A DNA stretch of 64,000 nucleotides from Pseudomonadota bacterium (GTDB lineage Bacteria; Pseudomonadota; Alphaproteobacteria; Rhizobiales; Hyphomicrobiaceae). Made by a program: the position numbers and the translations under genes. A model generated the notes under the pieces. It ran no database searches, was not told the origin of the DNA, and saw only the letters and a program-made list of their open reading frames with translations. Shown piece after piece: positions 19,852 through 28,672 of this stretch (position 1 is its first letter; each line of letters begins with the position of its first letter). The stretch covers positions 62,001 through 126,000 of the forward strand of contig JAFECG010000019.1 in assembly GCA_018242215.1 (NCBI GenBank). Direction: 5' to 3'.

Positions 19852-21201
19852 ATGACCTCGTCAACAACACGGCGGACCAGCGACGCGTTACTGGCCGACA
19901 TGATGCTTTTGCATCCCAAGCTGATCGATCTTTCGCTCGGCCGCGTCGAGCGCTTGCTTGCAAAGCTTGGGCATCCCGAGAAGAAGCTACCGCCGGTCGT
20001 CCATATCGCGGGGACGAACGGGAAAGGTTCGGTCACGGCTTACCTTCGCGCATTCGCCGAAGCTTCGGGGCGACGGGCTCACATCTACACATCTCCGCAT
20101 CTCGTCCGATTCCATGAGCGGATCGCGCTTGCGGGAGATGACGGAAAAGCACACGCGATCGATGAGGATTTCCTCGTTGATGTTCTGACGCGCGTGCACG
20201 CCGTGAACGACGGCGACGACATCACGCAATTCGAGATCACGACGGCGGCGGCTTTTCTCGCGTTTTCCGAGCGGCCCGCCGACGTGCTTCTGCTCGAAGT
20301 CGGTCTCGGCGGCCGGCTGGATGCGACGAATGTCATTGATAATCCGGCGCTGACAGTCATCACGCCAATCTCGATGGACCATGCGGAAAAGCTTGGGCCG
20401 ACGCTCGAAAGGATCGCATTCGAAAAAGCCGGCATCCTGAAGCGGAACGTTCCTAGCATCATCTCGCAACAGTCGGATGACGTCCTCTCCGTCATCAAAG
20501 CGCGCGCCGGCGCGATCGCTGCGCCGCTCCAGGTGTGGGGTCAGGACTACGATGCCTATGAGCAGGCGGGTCGTCTGATCGTGCAGCAGAACGACCGGCT
20601 GCTCGATTTGCCCTTACCGGCGCTTATCGGTCGCCATCAGATCGTCAATGCCGGTACGGCGGTCGCTGCTGCGCTGGTTCTCGCGCAAAAGATCCCAGCC
20701 CTTACGATCGACGAACGCGCGATAGAAACCGGACTTCGGACGGTCGAGTGGCCAGCGCGGATGCAGCGTCTGACGTCCGGGCCGCTGCCGCGCATTCTTG
20801 GAGACGACGTGGAGCTTTGGCTCGATGGCGGGCACAACCCTGCTGCCGGTGATATGCTCGCGGATACGCTCGCCATGCTCGACGAGAAGTCGCCAAAACC
20901 TGTCTACCTTGTTGTCGGCATGATGGGTGGCAAGGATGCGCTGGGCTTCCTGGCGCCGTTTCGGGGACTGGTCCGTGCGATTTACACGGTACCGATCCCC
21001 GGCGCGCACGAGGCCCCTCACAGCGAGGAGGAGTTGGCCGAAGTCGCACGAGGGGCAGGCATGCAGGCGCTTGATCGCAAAAACGTGATTGATGCGCTGC
21101 ACACGATTGCCAGCCTTTCAGCGGGTCCGAAGCGGGTCCTGATCTGCGGCTCGCTCTATCTTGCGGGACACGTGCTTTCACTTCAGGAGAGCCTGGAATA
21201 A
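19852..21201 (+). CDS. folC: bifunctional folylpolyglutamate synthase / dihydrofolate synthase
   Basis: Adds glutamate to dihydropteroate and to reduced folates. The Mur-ligase-like protein of about 449 residues has the P-loop HIAGTNGKGSVTAYLRAFAE, YTSPHLVRFHERI, EVGLGGRLDATNV, the Mg/ATP element SMDHAEKLG, and the C-terminal GMMGGKDALGFL. ATG 19837 is also in frame, but the AGGA before it is only 2 bases away; GGGG lies 7 bases before 19852. It is 15-30 bases downstream of accD, probably in the same transcript, and a weak GC stem (21213-21226) follows it. Confidence 0.93.
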   Translation: MTSSTTRRTSDALLADMMLLHPKLIDLSLGRVERLLAKLGHPEKKLPPVVHIAGTNGKGSVTAYLRAFAEASGRRAHIYTSPHLVRFHERIALAGDDGKAHAIDEDFLVDVLTRVHAVNDGDDITQFEITTAAAFLAFSERPADVLLLEVGLGGRLDATNVIDNPALTVITPISMDHAEKLGPTLERIAFEKAGILKRNVPSIISQQSDDVLSVIKARAGAIAAPLQVWGQDYDAYEQAGRLIVQQNDRLLDLPLPALIGRHQIVNAGTAVAAALVLAQKIPALTIDERAIETGLRTVEWPARMQRLTSGPLPRILGDDVELWLDGGHNPAAGDMLADTLAMLDEKSPKPVYLVVGMMGGKDALGFLAPFRGLVRAIYTVPIPGAHEAPHSEEELAEVARGAGMQALDRKNVIDALHTIASLSAGPKRVLICGSLYLAGHVLSLQESLE

Positions 21202-21212
21202 GCTCTCTCTTG

Positions 21213-21226
21213 GGCGCTAGAGCGCC
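21213..21226 (+). terminator. weak stem-loop after folC
   Basis: A perfect GGCGC-TAGA-GCGCC hairpin 11 bases after the folC stop is followed by GGCTTTG. The stem is short and the T-tract poor, so termination here is uncertain. Confidence 0.35.
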
Positions 21227-21441
21227 GGCTTTGTGCTAGGTCAAGGCAGACGATCGGCTTCGCCTTTTCTTTGCTCTGCAGCGCATAGATCAGCAAGGCT
21301 ATATTGGTTTCGTATGTCCCGATCGCCCACACCCCCTTCTAAGGAATGAGAACGGCGCCCTAGACCCGCCATGCACAAGTTATAAAAACGCCATCAAGCA
21401 AAGAGGACGCCGCTCAGGCGCCCATTCGGAGGAGATGAAAC

Positions 21442-22962
21442 ATGCAACACGTAGCAATGGATAAATTGAAAGGCCGGCAGGTCATCAAGCCGCGCTACGA
21501 CAATTTCATCGGCGGCAAGTGGGTTGCACCGGTGCGCGGGCAATACTTCTCGAACGTCACGCCAATCACGGGTCAGCAGGTCTGCGAGATCGCGCGCTCG
21601 ACGGCGGAAGACATAGAGCTCGCACTCGATGCCGCGCACAAGGCACGCGAGTCCTGGGGCAATGCCTCGCCAGCGGAGCGCGCCCGCGTGCTCGCGAAAA
21701 TCGCCAACCGCATGGAAGAGAACCTCGACGTCCTGGCGCTCGTCGAAACCATCGACAACGGCAAGCCGATCCGCGAGACGACCCACGCCGATCTTCCTCT
21801 CGCCATCGATCACTTCCGATATTTCGCGGGTTGCATCCGTGCTCAGGAAGGCTCGATTGCCGAAATCGATCACGACACCGTCGCCTATCATTTCCATGAG
21901 CCGCTCGGCGTCGTCGGCCAGATCATTCCGTGGAACTTTCCGCTGCTGATGGCCGTCTGGAAACTCGCGCCTGCGCTTGCTGCCGGCAACTGCGTCGTGC
22001 TGAAGCCCGCCGAGCAGACGCCAATGTCGATCATGGTCCTGATGGACATAATCGCCGACATTCTGCCTGAGGGTGTCATTAACGTCGTCAACGGTTTCGG
22101 CGTGGAAGCCGGCAAGCCGCTTGCGCAGAACAAGCGCATCGCCAAGATCGCGTTCACGGGCGAGACGACGACAGGCCGTCTCATCATGCAGTACGCGTCC
22201 GAGAACATCATTCCATGCACGCTGGAGCTTGGCGGCAAGTCGCCGAACATCTTCTTCGCCGACGTCATGGACGCGGACGATGAATACTTCGACAAGTGCC
22301 TCGAAGGCTTCACGATGTTCGCGTTGAACCAGGGCGAGGTCTGTACCTGCCCGAGCCGCGCTCTCATCCAGCGTTCGATCTACGAGAAGTTCATGGCGCG
22401 CGCACTGGAGCGCGTCGTGAAGGTGAAGCAGGGCCATCCGATGGATGCCACGACGATGATCGGTGCGCAGGCATCGAATGATCAGCTCGAGAAGATCCTG
22501 AGCTACATCGAAATCGGCAAGGGCGAGGGTGCTCGCGTTCTGACTGGCGGCAAGCGCGCCAATCTCGGCGGCGAACTGGCGGGTGGCTATTACGTCGAAC
22601 CGACCGTCCTTGAAGGCCACAACAAGATGCGCGTGTTCCAGGAAGAGATCTTCGGGCCGGTCGTTTCCGTGACGACGTTTGAAGATGATGCTGAAGCGCT
22701 GGCGATCGCCAACGACACGCTCTATGGCCTCGGCTCGGGCGTGTGGACGCGCAACGGCACGCGCGCTTATCGCATGGGACGTGGCATCCAGGCGGGCCGC
22801 GTGTGGACCAACTGCTATCATGCCTATCCGGCGCATGCGGCGTTCGGTGGCTATAAGCAGTCCGGCATTGGCCGCGAGACGCACAAGATGATGCTCGACC
22901 ATTATCAGCAGACGAAGAACATGCTCGTCAGCTACAGCCCGAAGGCGCTCGGCTTCTTCTGA
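21442..22962 (+). CDS. NAD-dependent aldehyde dehydrogenase (AldA/AcoD/ExaC type)
   Basis: Oxidises an aldehyde to the acid with NAD+. The 506 residues contain the cofactor elements PWNFPLLM and FTGETTTGR, the general-base Glu in LELGGKSPN, and the nucleophile Cys in [11 protein letters not shown]. The closest recognisable group is the acetaldehyde/chloroacetaldehyde dehydrogenases of the AcoD-ExaC type, so a short-chain aldehyde is likely. It has AGGAG 7 bases before the ATG and a strong terminator after the stop. The next two genes are DUF779 proteins, a family that often accompanies these dehydrogenases. Confidence 0.93.
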   Translation: MQHVAMDKLKGRQVIKPRYDNFIGGKWVAPVRGQYFSNVTPITGQQVCEIARSTAEDIELALDAAHKARESWGNASPAERARVLAKIANRMEENLDVLALVETIDNGKPIRETTHADLPLAIDHFRYFAGCIRAQEGSIAEIDHDTVAYHFHEPLGVVGQIIPWNFPLLMAVWKLAPALAAGNCVVLKPAEQTPMSIMVLMDIIADILPEGVINVVNGFGVEAGKPLAQNKRIAKIAFTGETTTGRLIMQYASENIIPCTLELGGKSPNIFFADVMDADDEYFDKCLEGFTMFALNQGEVCTCPSRALIQRSIYEKFMARALERVVKVKQGHPMDATTMIGAQASNDQLEKILSYIEIGKGEGARVLTGGKRANLGGELAGGYYVEPTVLEGHNKMRVFQEEIFGPVVSVTTFEDDAEALAIANDTLYGLGSGVWTRNGTRAYRMGRGIQAGRVWTNCYHAYPAHAAFGGYKQSGIGRETHKMMLDHYQQTKNMLVSYSPKALGFF

Positions 22963-22985
22963 GGCTTGGGCATTCAGGAGCTTCG

Positions 22986-23026
22986 GCGGGGCGCATTCCG
23001 GAAACGGAAGCGCCCCGCTTTCGTTT
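22986..23026 (+). terminator. rho-independent terminator after the aldehyde dehydrogenase
   Basis: A 9-pair stem GCGGGGCGC/GCGCCCCGC encloses a 5-pair stem TTCCG/CGGAA closed by a GAAA tetraloop, with one bulged A. TTTCGTTT follows. Confidence 0.8.
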
Positions 23027-23084
23027 CACCCCTTATTTTCGTGGCCACGGATGTGCATATTCGTTGCCATGATGTGAGGTTCGG

Positions 23085-23459
23085 ATGTCCTCGGTGCAGA
23101 TCTTGGCAACTCCCGAAGCGCGTGATGCGCTCCTTCGCGCGACCGAAGAGCATGGTCCTCTGATGTTCCATACGAGCGGCGGCCGCGTGGGCGGGCGCCA
23201 ATATCCGATCTGTCTGCCCCTTGATGCATTGCGGCTCGGCGTGCGCGATCACCTGCTCGGCCGCGTCGACGGCGTGCCGGTTTATGAGATGGAGGATCGG
23301 GAGGGCGGCGTCACATGCCAGGCGCGCTCCTACGTTCTCGATATTGCGCCTGGCCCTGCGATCGGGTTCTCGATTGCGGCGGCGCCGGGGAAGCGCTTCA
23401 CATTGATGCCCGTTGGTGGCGAGGTCTGCACCGATGGGTCCGACACGCAGAAAATATAA
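23085..23459 (+). CDS. divergent DUF779 protein lacking the CCDG motif
   Basis: A 124-residue DUF779 relative of unknown function. It shares the family opening HGPLMFHTSGG with its neighbour, but the usual Cys-Cys-Asp-Gly that follows is Arg-Val-Gly-Gly here, while the later Cys of PMC is kept (PIC). The rest aligns along its length: LGVRDHLLGRVDGVPVYEM, then a DIAPGPAIGFSI strand. GAGG lies 5 bases before the ATG. It starts 122 bases after the dehydrogenase, past its terminator, and 33 bases before the canonical DUF779 gene. The loss of the Cys pair suggests it has lost a metal- or thiol-dependent activity and may act as a partner subunit; this is inference. Confidence 0.72.
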   Translation: MSSVQILATPEARDALLRATEEHGPLMFHTSGGRVGGRQYPICLPLDALRLGVRDHLLGRVDGVPVYEMEDREGGVTCQARSYVLDIAPGPAIGFSIAAAPGKRFTLMPVGGEVCTDGSDTQKI

Positions 23460-23492
23460 ACGCAACGCGCACTTCCATTGCGGAGGAAATCG

Positions 23493-23924
23493 ATGACTAT
23501 CGCAACGTCAGAAAAACCCCAGACGGAAGTGTCGCGGGTTTCTTGTACCCAGGCTGCGCTTGACCTCATCCAGAAACTCGTCGGTATTCATGGGCCGCTG
23601 CTTTTCCACCAATCCGGCGGTTGCTGCGACGGCTCGGCGCCGATGTGCTATCCGCGCGCTGAGTTCAAGGTCGGTGCCCAGGACGTCTACATTGGCGAGA
23701 TCGGGGGGCAACCCTTCTACATGGGCAAGTCGCAGTTCGAATATTGGCAGCATACCCATCTCGTCATCGACGTCGTACCGGGGCGGGGTTCGGGCTTTTC
23801 GGTTGAAAGTCCCGAAGGCGTGCGGTTTCTGACGCGGTCTCGTATCTACACTGACGAAGAGAACGAGACGATCGATGCCATGGGGCCTCCGCCCACGGGC
23901 GTGGAGCGGCCGCCGCTGCTTTAA
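23493..23924 (+). CDS. DUF779 protein, canonical
   Basis: A 143-residue member of DUF779, small proteins of unknown biochemical role usually found beside aldehyde or alcohol dehydrogenases. The signature HGPLLFHQSGGCCDGSAPMC is intact, giving three Cys that could bind a metal or form a disulfide. A sheet-rich middle part (DVYIGEIGGQPFYM) and a VIDVVPGRGSGFSVE strand follow. ATG 23493 has GGAGG 6 bases upstream; the longer frame from a TTG at 23478 is rejected. It lies between its divergent paralogue and a cysteine hydrolase. Confidence 0.87.
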   Translation: MTIATSEKPQTEVSRVSCTQAALDLIQKLVGIHGPLLFHQSGGCCDGSAPMCYPRAEFKVGAQDVYIGEIGGQPFYMGKSQFEYWQHTHLVIDVVPGRGSGFSVESPEGVRFLTRSRIYTDEENETIDAMGPPPTGVERPPLL

Positions 23925-23981
23925 TCGCGGCGCAGCAGTACGTGTTTGGGCAAAACAATACAAATCAAGGGAGAGAGACGA

Positions 23982-24581
23982 ATGTCCGCGTCAAAGACGC
24001 TTCGTGAGATTACCGGAATGGGGCATACGCCGACGACCGTCGGGAACTCGGCGCTGGTGCTGATCGATTGCCAGAACACGTATCGAGAAGGCGTGATGCA
24101 ACTCGAAGGCGTCGAGCCGGCGCTCATTGAATGCCAGAGGCTTTTGCAGCGCTACCGCGATGCCGGGCGGCCCGTGATCCATATACAACATGATGCCGGT
24201 GCCGGCACGCCGTATGATCTTCACGACCGGATCGGTGCGATTGCGGATGTCGTGGCGCCGAAGTCGGGAGAGCCTGTCGTTGTCAAGAATTATCCGAGCT
24301 CTTTCGAGAAGACAAATCTCGACGACCTGCTCAAAGGTTTCGGCGTGGAGGATGTGACGCTTGCCGGATTCATGACGCACGTGTGCGTCAACTCAACCGC
24401 GCGTGCCGCTTTCAACCATGGCTATCGTGCAACGGTGGTCGGCAATGCTACAGCGACACGATCACTTCCCAATCCGTCAGGGGGTGCCGTTTCTGCGAAG
24501 GAGCTTCACGAGGCGAGCCTCGCGGCGCTCAATGACATCTTTGCCGTCGTCGTGCCGACTGGGGATAAGATTACCGACTAG
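23982..24581 (+). CDS. isochorismatase-fold cysteine hydrolase
   Basis: A 199-residue hydrolase of the isochorismatase-like family. The expected catalytic residues are visible: Asp in VLIDCQN, Lys in VVVKNYPSSFEKT, and the nucleophile Cys in GFMTHVCVNSTAR, preceded by the family cis-peptide region. The family cleaves amide or vinyl-ether bonds (nicotinamide, N-carbamoyl compounds, isochorismate), and the substrate cannot be read here. GGGAGAGAG lies before the ATG. It follows the DUF779 pair by 57 bases and ends at a bidirectional terminator shared with trxA. Confidence 0.85.
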   Translation: MSASKTLREITGMGHTPTTVGNSALVLIDCQNTYREGVMQLEGVEPALIECQRLLQRYRDAGRPVIHIQHDAGAGTPYDLHDRIGAIADVVAPKSGEPVVVKNYPSSFEKTNLDDLLKGFGVEDVTLAGFMTHVCVNSTARAAFNHGYRATVVGNATATRSLPNPSGGAVSAKELHEASLAALNDIFAVVVPTGDKITD

Positions 24582-24604
24582 GCGCTCGGCCGAAGTGCCG
24601 AAAT

Positions 24605-24633
24605 AAAAAGCCCCGCACGGAGCGGGGCTTTTC
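24605..24633. terminator. bidirectional terminator between hydrolase and trxA
   Basis: Stem AAAGCCCCG/CGGGGCTTT with loop CACGGAG. It has a T-run on the plus side and, read from the other strand, T-rich sequence (TTTTTATTT), so it can serve both convergent genes. Confidence 0.88.
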
Positions 24634-24654
24634 AATTCCAAAACGGGCGGCGAC

Positions 24655-24987
24655 TTAGACCGATGCCGCGACGCTCGCGTTGATCCAGTCTTCGAGCTTC
24701 TTCTTCTGCACGATGGCGCCGGTGTGCTGGGCCGCGACCTTGCCGCCCTTGAAGATCAGCAGTGTCGGCATGGCACGAATGCCGTAGTGGCCGGTCACCT
24801 GCGGGTTCTCATCGACATCGACTTTAACGACCTTGACCTTACCGGTCATTTCCTTGGCAACCTGATCGAGAGCCGGTGCCATGGCCTTGCACGGGCCGCA
24901 CCACGTTGCATGGAAGTCCACGACAACAGGCTCGCTCGACTTCAGGACCTCGGCCTCGAAGCTTGCATCTGTCACTGCCTTAGACAT
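24655..24987 (-). CDS. trxA: thioredoxin
   Basis: Cytosolic dithiol reductant of 110 residues. The active site is WCGPC (residues 29-33), preceded by VVDFHAT, and the cis-Pro loop is GIRAMPTLLIFKGG. It is the last gene of the minus-strand run from ahcY and divL. The 97-base gap after addA may carry its own promoter. The addA-trxA adjacency is common in this order. Confidence 0.97.
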   Translation of the reverse strand: MSKAVTDASFEAEVLKSSEPVVVDFHATWCGPCKAMAPALDQVAKEMTGKVKVVKVDVDENPQVTGHYGIRAMPTLLIFKGGKVAAQHTGAIVQKKKLEDWINASVAASV

Positions 24988-25084
24988 TGATTATTCTCTC
25001 CATTTCCGGGCGGTCTGCATCGGCCGGCCCGTTTTGCCGCAGTTGCGCGCAATAAGAAAACCGACCCAACAAGTAGGGATTGGC

Positions 25085-28000
25085 TCAAACAGCGTCAAGG
25101 CTTCCCAGGTCCAGGTCCCAGAGACGGCCAGTGTAGTCGTCCAAGACCTCTTGCGGAATTTCCATGAGTCGCGGGCCGTCCGTCCAGAGCAGCGCTGCGC
25201 GGATGAGTTTTCCGGGATAGATTTCTCCGAGTGCCAGCCGGTAAGCCGCGAGTTGGTAAAGATAGGCGTCTGCAACCTGATGGACTTCGGACGGCGGCGG
25301 CCGGTTCGTCTTGTAGTCGACGATCAGGACTTCTCTCTCGGTCACTGCCAGGCGGTCGATCTGACCCGAAAGATCGAGAGACGGGCCTTTGCCGGAAGCG
25401 CGCGGAATGACGGCAGCGAGAGGCGCCTCGGCAACGCTTTGCGGGCCGAAGATGGCTGCGAAGGCTGGATCATGCAAAACGCAAAGTGTTTCCTCGACTA
25501 TGCTCGCACGCACCTTGGGCGACAACGCCGCTCCACGTCGCTCAACGAATGCTTCGGCAATTTCCGCGCGGCGACTGTCTTCGATTGACGGCAGATGCTG
25601 GAGAAGCGCGTGCGTGATCGTACCTCTGAGAAAGCGATTGGCGCTGCCGACCGAAAGCGGTGATGGGCTGTCATTGGTTGCAGCCTTGTCTGGTTTTCCT
25701 GCTGTCGTCGGCTCTCCTTCGGCGTCGGGCGCATAGGGTTCAAGGCGGGAAGGGGCGAGCGGAACCGAGAGCTTCGGCTCCGCCGGTGCGCGCGTCCGTG
25801 CAAATGGCGGAAGCGGAAGCGGCTCGCGTTTCGATCCTTTTTCGTCTTTCGGCTTCACGGGCTCTGAGATCTGCGGGGCGTCGGTTCGCCAGATTTTTCG
25901 CCCATTGCCAAGATCGATTTCCGACATGCTTGGAGTGAGCGCATCGGACACGACATCATACCAGCAGCCCGGCGCGCGACCTCTCTTGCTTTCGAAGCCG
26001 GCTATGTAGAGCCGGTCTCTGGCGCGCGTCATCGCGACGTAGAGCAGGCGATTGCGCTCGGCGGTATCGAGATCATCCTTTCTTGCGCGGGCATTCATGA
26101 CGGCCGGGACCCGGGACGTGCCCTTGACCGTCCAAACAATCGTTTCTGCACGGCCATCGGCTCGCTCGGTTCCGCCGAGCTTGACGAGGCGGGATGAGAC
26201 GTCTTCGCCCGAGGCCGTGGTGCACGTATCAGGTAGAAAAACGATCGGAGCTTCGAGGCCTTTCGCGCCGTGCACCGTCATGACTCGGACTTCGTTGCGG
26301 CCATGATCCATGTCCCGCTTGACCTCGGGATTTGCAGCGCGGAGCCTCGACAAAAATTGCGTCAGCGACGGCGGATCGCTTTCGTCATACGACAACGCGA
26401 GATCAAGAAATTCGTCGATCATATCGGCGGCTTCGGGGCCAAGCCGGTTGAGCATCTTTTCGCGCATGCCGTCGCGATCGAGGATGCCAGAGAAGAACTC
26501 GAACGGTGGCGTGAAATCGGCTTTCGCGCGCCAGCGTTTCAAGGTCTCCGCCGCGAATGTGAACTCGGGCTTGTCGCCGGCCTTTTCGATGAGCGTCTTC
26601 CAGAGCGTCTTTTGTTTGCGTCCATAAGCGATCTCAAGAAGATCGTGATCGTCGAGATTGAAGAGCGGGCCTTTGAGAACGGTCGCGAGCGCCAGGTCAT
26701 CTTCGGGAAGCGTCAGGAAATCACCGAGGACCATCAGGTCCTGTACAGCGATCTGAGTCGTCAGCCTGATCCGGTCGGAACCGGCGACAGCGATGCCGCG
26801 ACGTTTCAGAGCGGCGACCATCGGGACCGCGAACGGATTGCGCTTGCGCACGAGGATCAGGATATCACCTGGGCGGATCGGCCGGTCCTCGGACAGCAGG
26901 CGTTCGCCGGTATCGATCCACGACTTTATCGTTTCCGCAATACGGTCGGCGAGGCGGTTGGCTGGCGACTGCTCCTTGGTATCGGAGAGCGGCTGCCAGG
27001 GATCGGCGGGAACCGCTTCATCGGGCTGTTCAGGCTCCCAGATCTCGACAAGCCCGGCATGTCCGATGCGGTTTGCGACATGCTCAATGCTCTCGCCAGC
27101 CGCTGTCAGGCCCGGTGTCCGCGAAGGATCGCGAAAAACGCGATCGACAGCGGAAAGAACGGGCGCAACCGTTCGGAACGAGAGCGTGAGCGGCACGCGC
27201 CTCCAGGGGCGCTGGGCTTGCATCGCAAGATCCGCGAAGCGCTGGCCCATCTCGGCAAACTTTTCCGGTGCCGCACCCTGGAACGAGTAGATCGACTGTT
27301 TCTCATCGCCGACGGCGAATACCGTGCGCGTGATGCTGCCCGAGCCCATATCGGAGAAGAACTCGCGCGCCAGTTCGGAAATGATGTCCCATTGCTCGGG
27401 GCTCGTGTCCTGCGCCTCGTCGACGAGAATATGATCGAGGCCGCCGTCGAGCTTGAAGAGAACCCATTGCGCTTGGCCGTTCTCGCTCGTCAGCAGGTCG
27501 CGCGTTTTCAGAATGAGATCATCGAAATCGAGCGCGCCTGCGGAATTCCGAGCGGCCGCGTAGTGCCTGAGGACTTGGCCTGCGAGATGGAAGAGCGCGA
27601 GCGACGCTTCGACGAGCGTCAGAGCACGCAGTTCTCGCGTCAGGTGAAAGAAATTGTCCTGCGCCCGCTGGCAGCGGTCATGAAGGCCCGGCTTGGCTTG
27701 GACGAGCCTTTTGGTCATCAAGCTCTTTCGAACGGCTTCGCCATTTTCGACGAGAAAGTATTCTCCGAGACGATCGGAGCGCCGTCGATGATCGGTGCAG
27801 TCGAGGGCAGCCGTCAGCTTCCCAAGGTGCCCCGTATCTGTTGCGGTGCCCGTTGCGAGCAACTCGCAAAGTTCTCTCAGGTCGCTTTCCGAAAGCACTT
27901 TTGCGCATTCGCTATGGAGGTCCGAAGCCGCGATCCCGGCACGCACGCCGATCTGCTGGCGCAGCACAACGTCCATTGCGGATAGTTCGTCCACGAATTC

Positions 28001-28672
28001 ACGCGGGCTGACATGCGCGGCCGCTTCGAGCCATTTGCGCTCTTCGACGGCCTTCGAAATCAGCTGATCGAATTGCGCGTCGGCGGCGTACCGGATGATC
28101 GTAGCAAGCGCCTTTCCGAGCGGCGCGTTCGGATGGCCTGTCGCCAATTTCAAGGTCGCTTCGATCGCATCGGCTTTGAGCTTGCCTGCGGCGACGTCGT
28201 CGAGAATTTTGAAGTCGGGCGGAACGCCGGCTTCGAGCGGGAAGCGCTGCAAGAGGCGTTCGGCGAAAGCGTGGATTGTCTGAACCTTAAGGCCGCCGGG
28301 CGTTTCGATCGCGAGGGCGAAGAGCCTGCGCGCCAATTCAATCACATCGCTCGTCACGGCGATGCCGGTGACTTCGAACAGATCCGCGTGCAGCGCCTTT
28401 TCTTCCATCGTCACCCAGCCCGCCAAGCGGTCGAATACGCGCTTCGACATCTCGGCGGCGGCGGCCTTCGTGAACGTCAGGCAAAGGATGCGCTCGGGTC
28501 GCGTCCCGGCAAGCAGCAGGCGAAGCACGCGCAGTGTCAGCACGTGGGTCTTGCCAGTCCCAGCGTTGGCGTTGACCCAAGCGGAATTCTGCGGATCGGA
28601 AGCCGCGCCCTGGGCGCGATTGGTTTCGGCGCGAATGGCTTCCGGTGAGGTCTTCTTGAATTCGAGGTTCAT
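25085..28672 (-). CDS. addA: double-strand break repair helicase-nuclease AddA
   Basis: UvrD-like helicase and nuclease of the AddAB complex, which resects DNA ends for RecA. The 1195 residues contain Walker A NANAGTGKTH near residue 33, the helicase motifs LTFTKAAAAEM, VDEAQDTSPEQWDII, and MTVHGAKGLEAP, and a C-terminal PD-(D/E)XK nuclease site LIVDYKTNRPP. ATG 28672 overlaps the addB stop as ATGA, favouring coupled translation over the longer frame from 28705. Confidence 0.96.
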   Translation of the reverse strand: MNLEFKKTSPEAIRAETNRAQGAASDPQNSAWVNANAGTGKTHVLTLRVLRLLLAGTRPERILCLTFTKAAAAEMSKRVFDRLAGWVTMEEKALHADLFEVTGIAVTSDVIELARRLFALAIETPGGLKVQTIHAFAERLLQRFPLEAGVPPDFKILDDVAAGKLKADAIEATLKLATGHPNAPLGKALATIIRYAADAQFDQLISKAVEERKWLEAAAHVSPREFVDELSAMDVVLRQQIGVRAGIAASDLHSECAKVLSESDLRELCELLATGTATDTGHLGKLTAALDCTDHRRRSDRLGEYFLVENGEAVRKSLMTKRLVQAKPGLHDRCQRAQDNFFHLTRELRALTLVEASLALFHLAGQVLRHYAAARNSAGALDFDDLILKTRDLLTSENGQAQWVLFKLDGGLDHILVDEAQDTSPEQWDIISELAREFFSDMGSGSITRTVFAVGDEKQSIYSFQGAAPEKFAEMGQRFADLAMQAQRPWRRVPLTLSFRTVAPVLSAVDRVFRDPSRTPGLTAAGESIEHVANRIGHAGLVEIWEPEQPDEAVPADPWQPLSDTKEQSPANRLADRIAETIKSWIDTGERLLSEDRPIRPGDILILVRKRNPFAVPMVAALKRRGIAVAGSDRIRLTTQIAVQDLMVLGDFLTLPEDDLALATVLKGPLFNLDDHDLLEIAYGRKQKTLWKTLIEKAGDKPEFTFAAETLKRWRAKADFTPPFEFFSGILDRDGMREKMLNRLGPEAADMIDEFLDLALSYDESDPPSLTQFLSRLRAANPEVKRDMDHGRNEVRVMTVHGAKGLEAPIVFLPDTCTTASGEDVSSRLVKLGGTERADGRAETIVWTVKGTSRVPAVMNARARKDDLDTAERNRLLYVAMTRARDRLYIAGFESKRGRAPGCWYDVVSDALTPSMSEIDLGNGRKIWRTDAPQISEPVKPKDEKGSKREPLPLPPFARTRAPAEPKLSVPLAPSRLEPYAPDAEGEPTTAGKPDKAATNDSPSPLSVGSANRFLRGTITHALLQHLPSIEDSRRAEIAEAFVERRGAALSPKVRASIVEETLCVLHDPAFAAIFGPQSVAEAPLAAVIPRASGKGPSLDLSGQIDRLAVTEREVLIVDYKTNRPPPSEVHQVADAYLYQLAAYRLALGEIYPGKLIRAALLWTDGPRLMEIPQEVLDDYTGRLWDLDLGSLDAV

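Noticed and set aside
21394-22902. Long antisense open frame over the aldehyde dehydrogenase
   Set aside because: Mirror of a highly biased coding sequence; no motif or ribosome site.
26270-27985. Long plus-strand frame inside addA
   Set aside because: Antisense shadow of addA; no conserved features.
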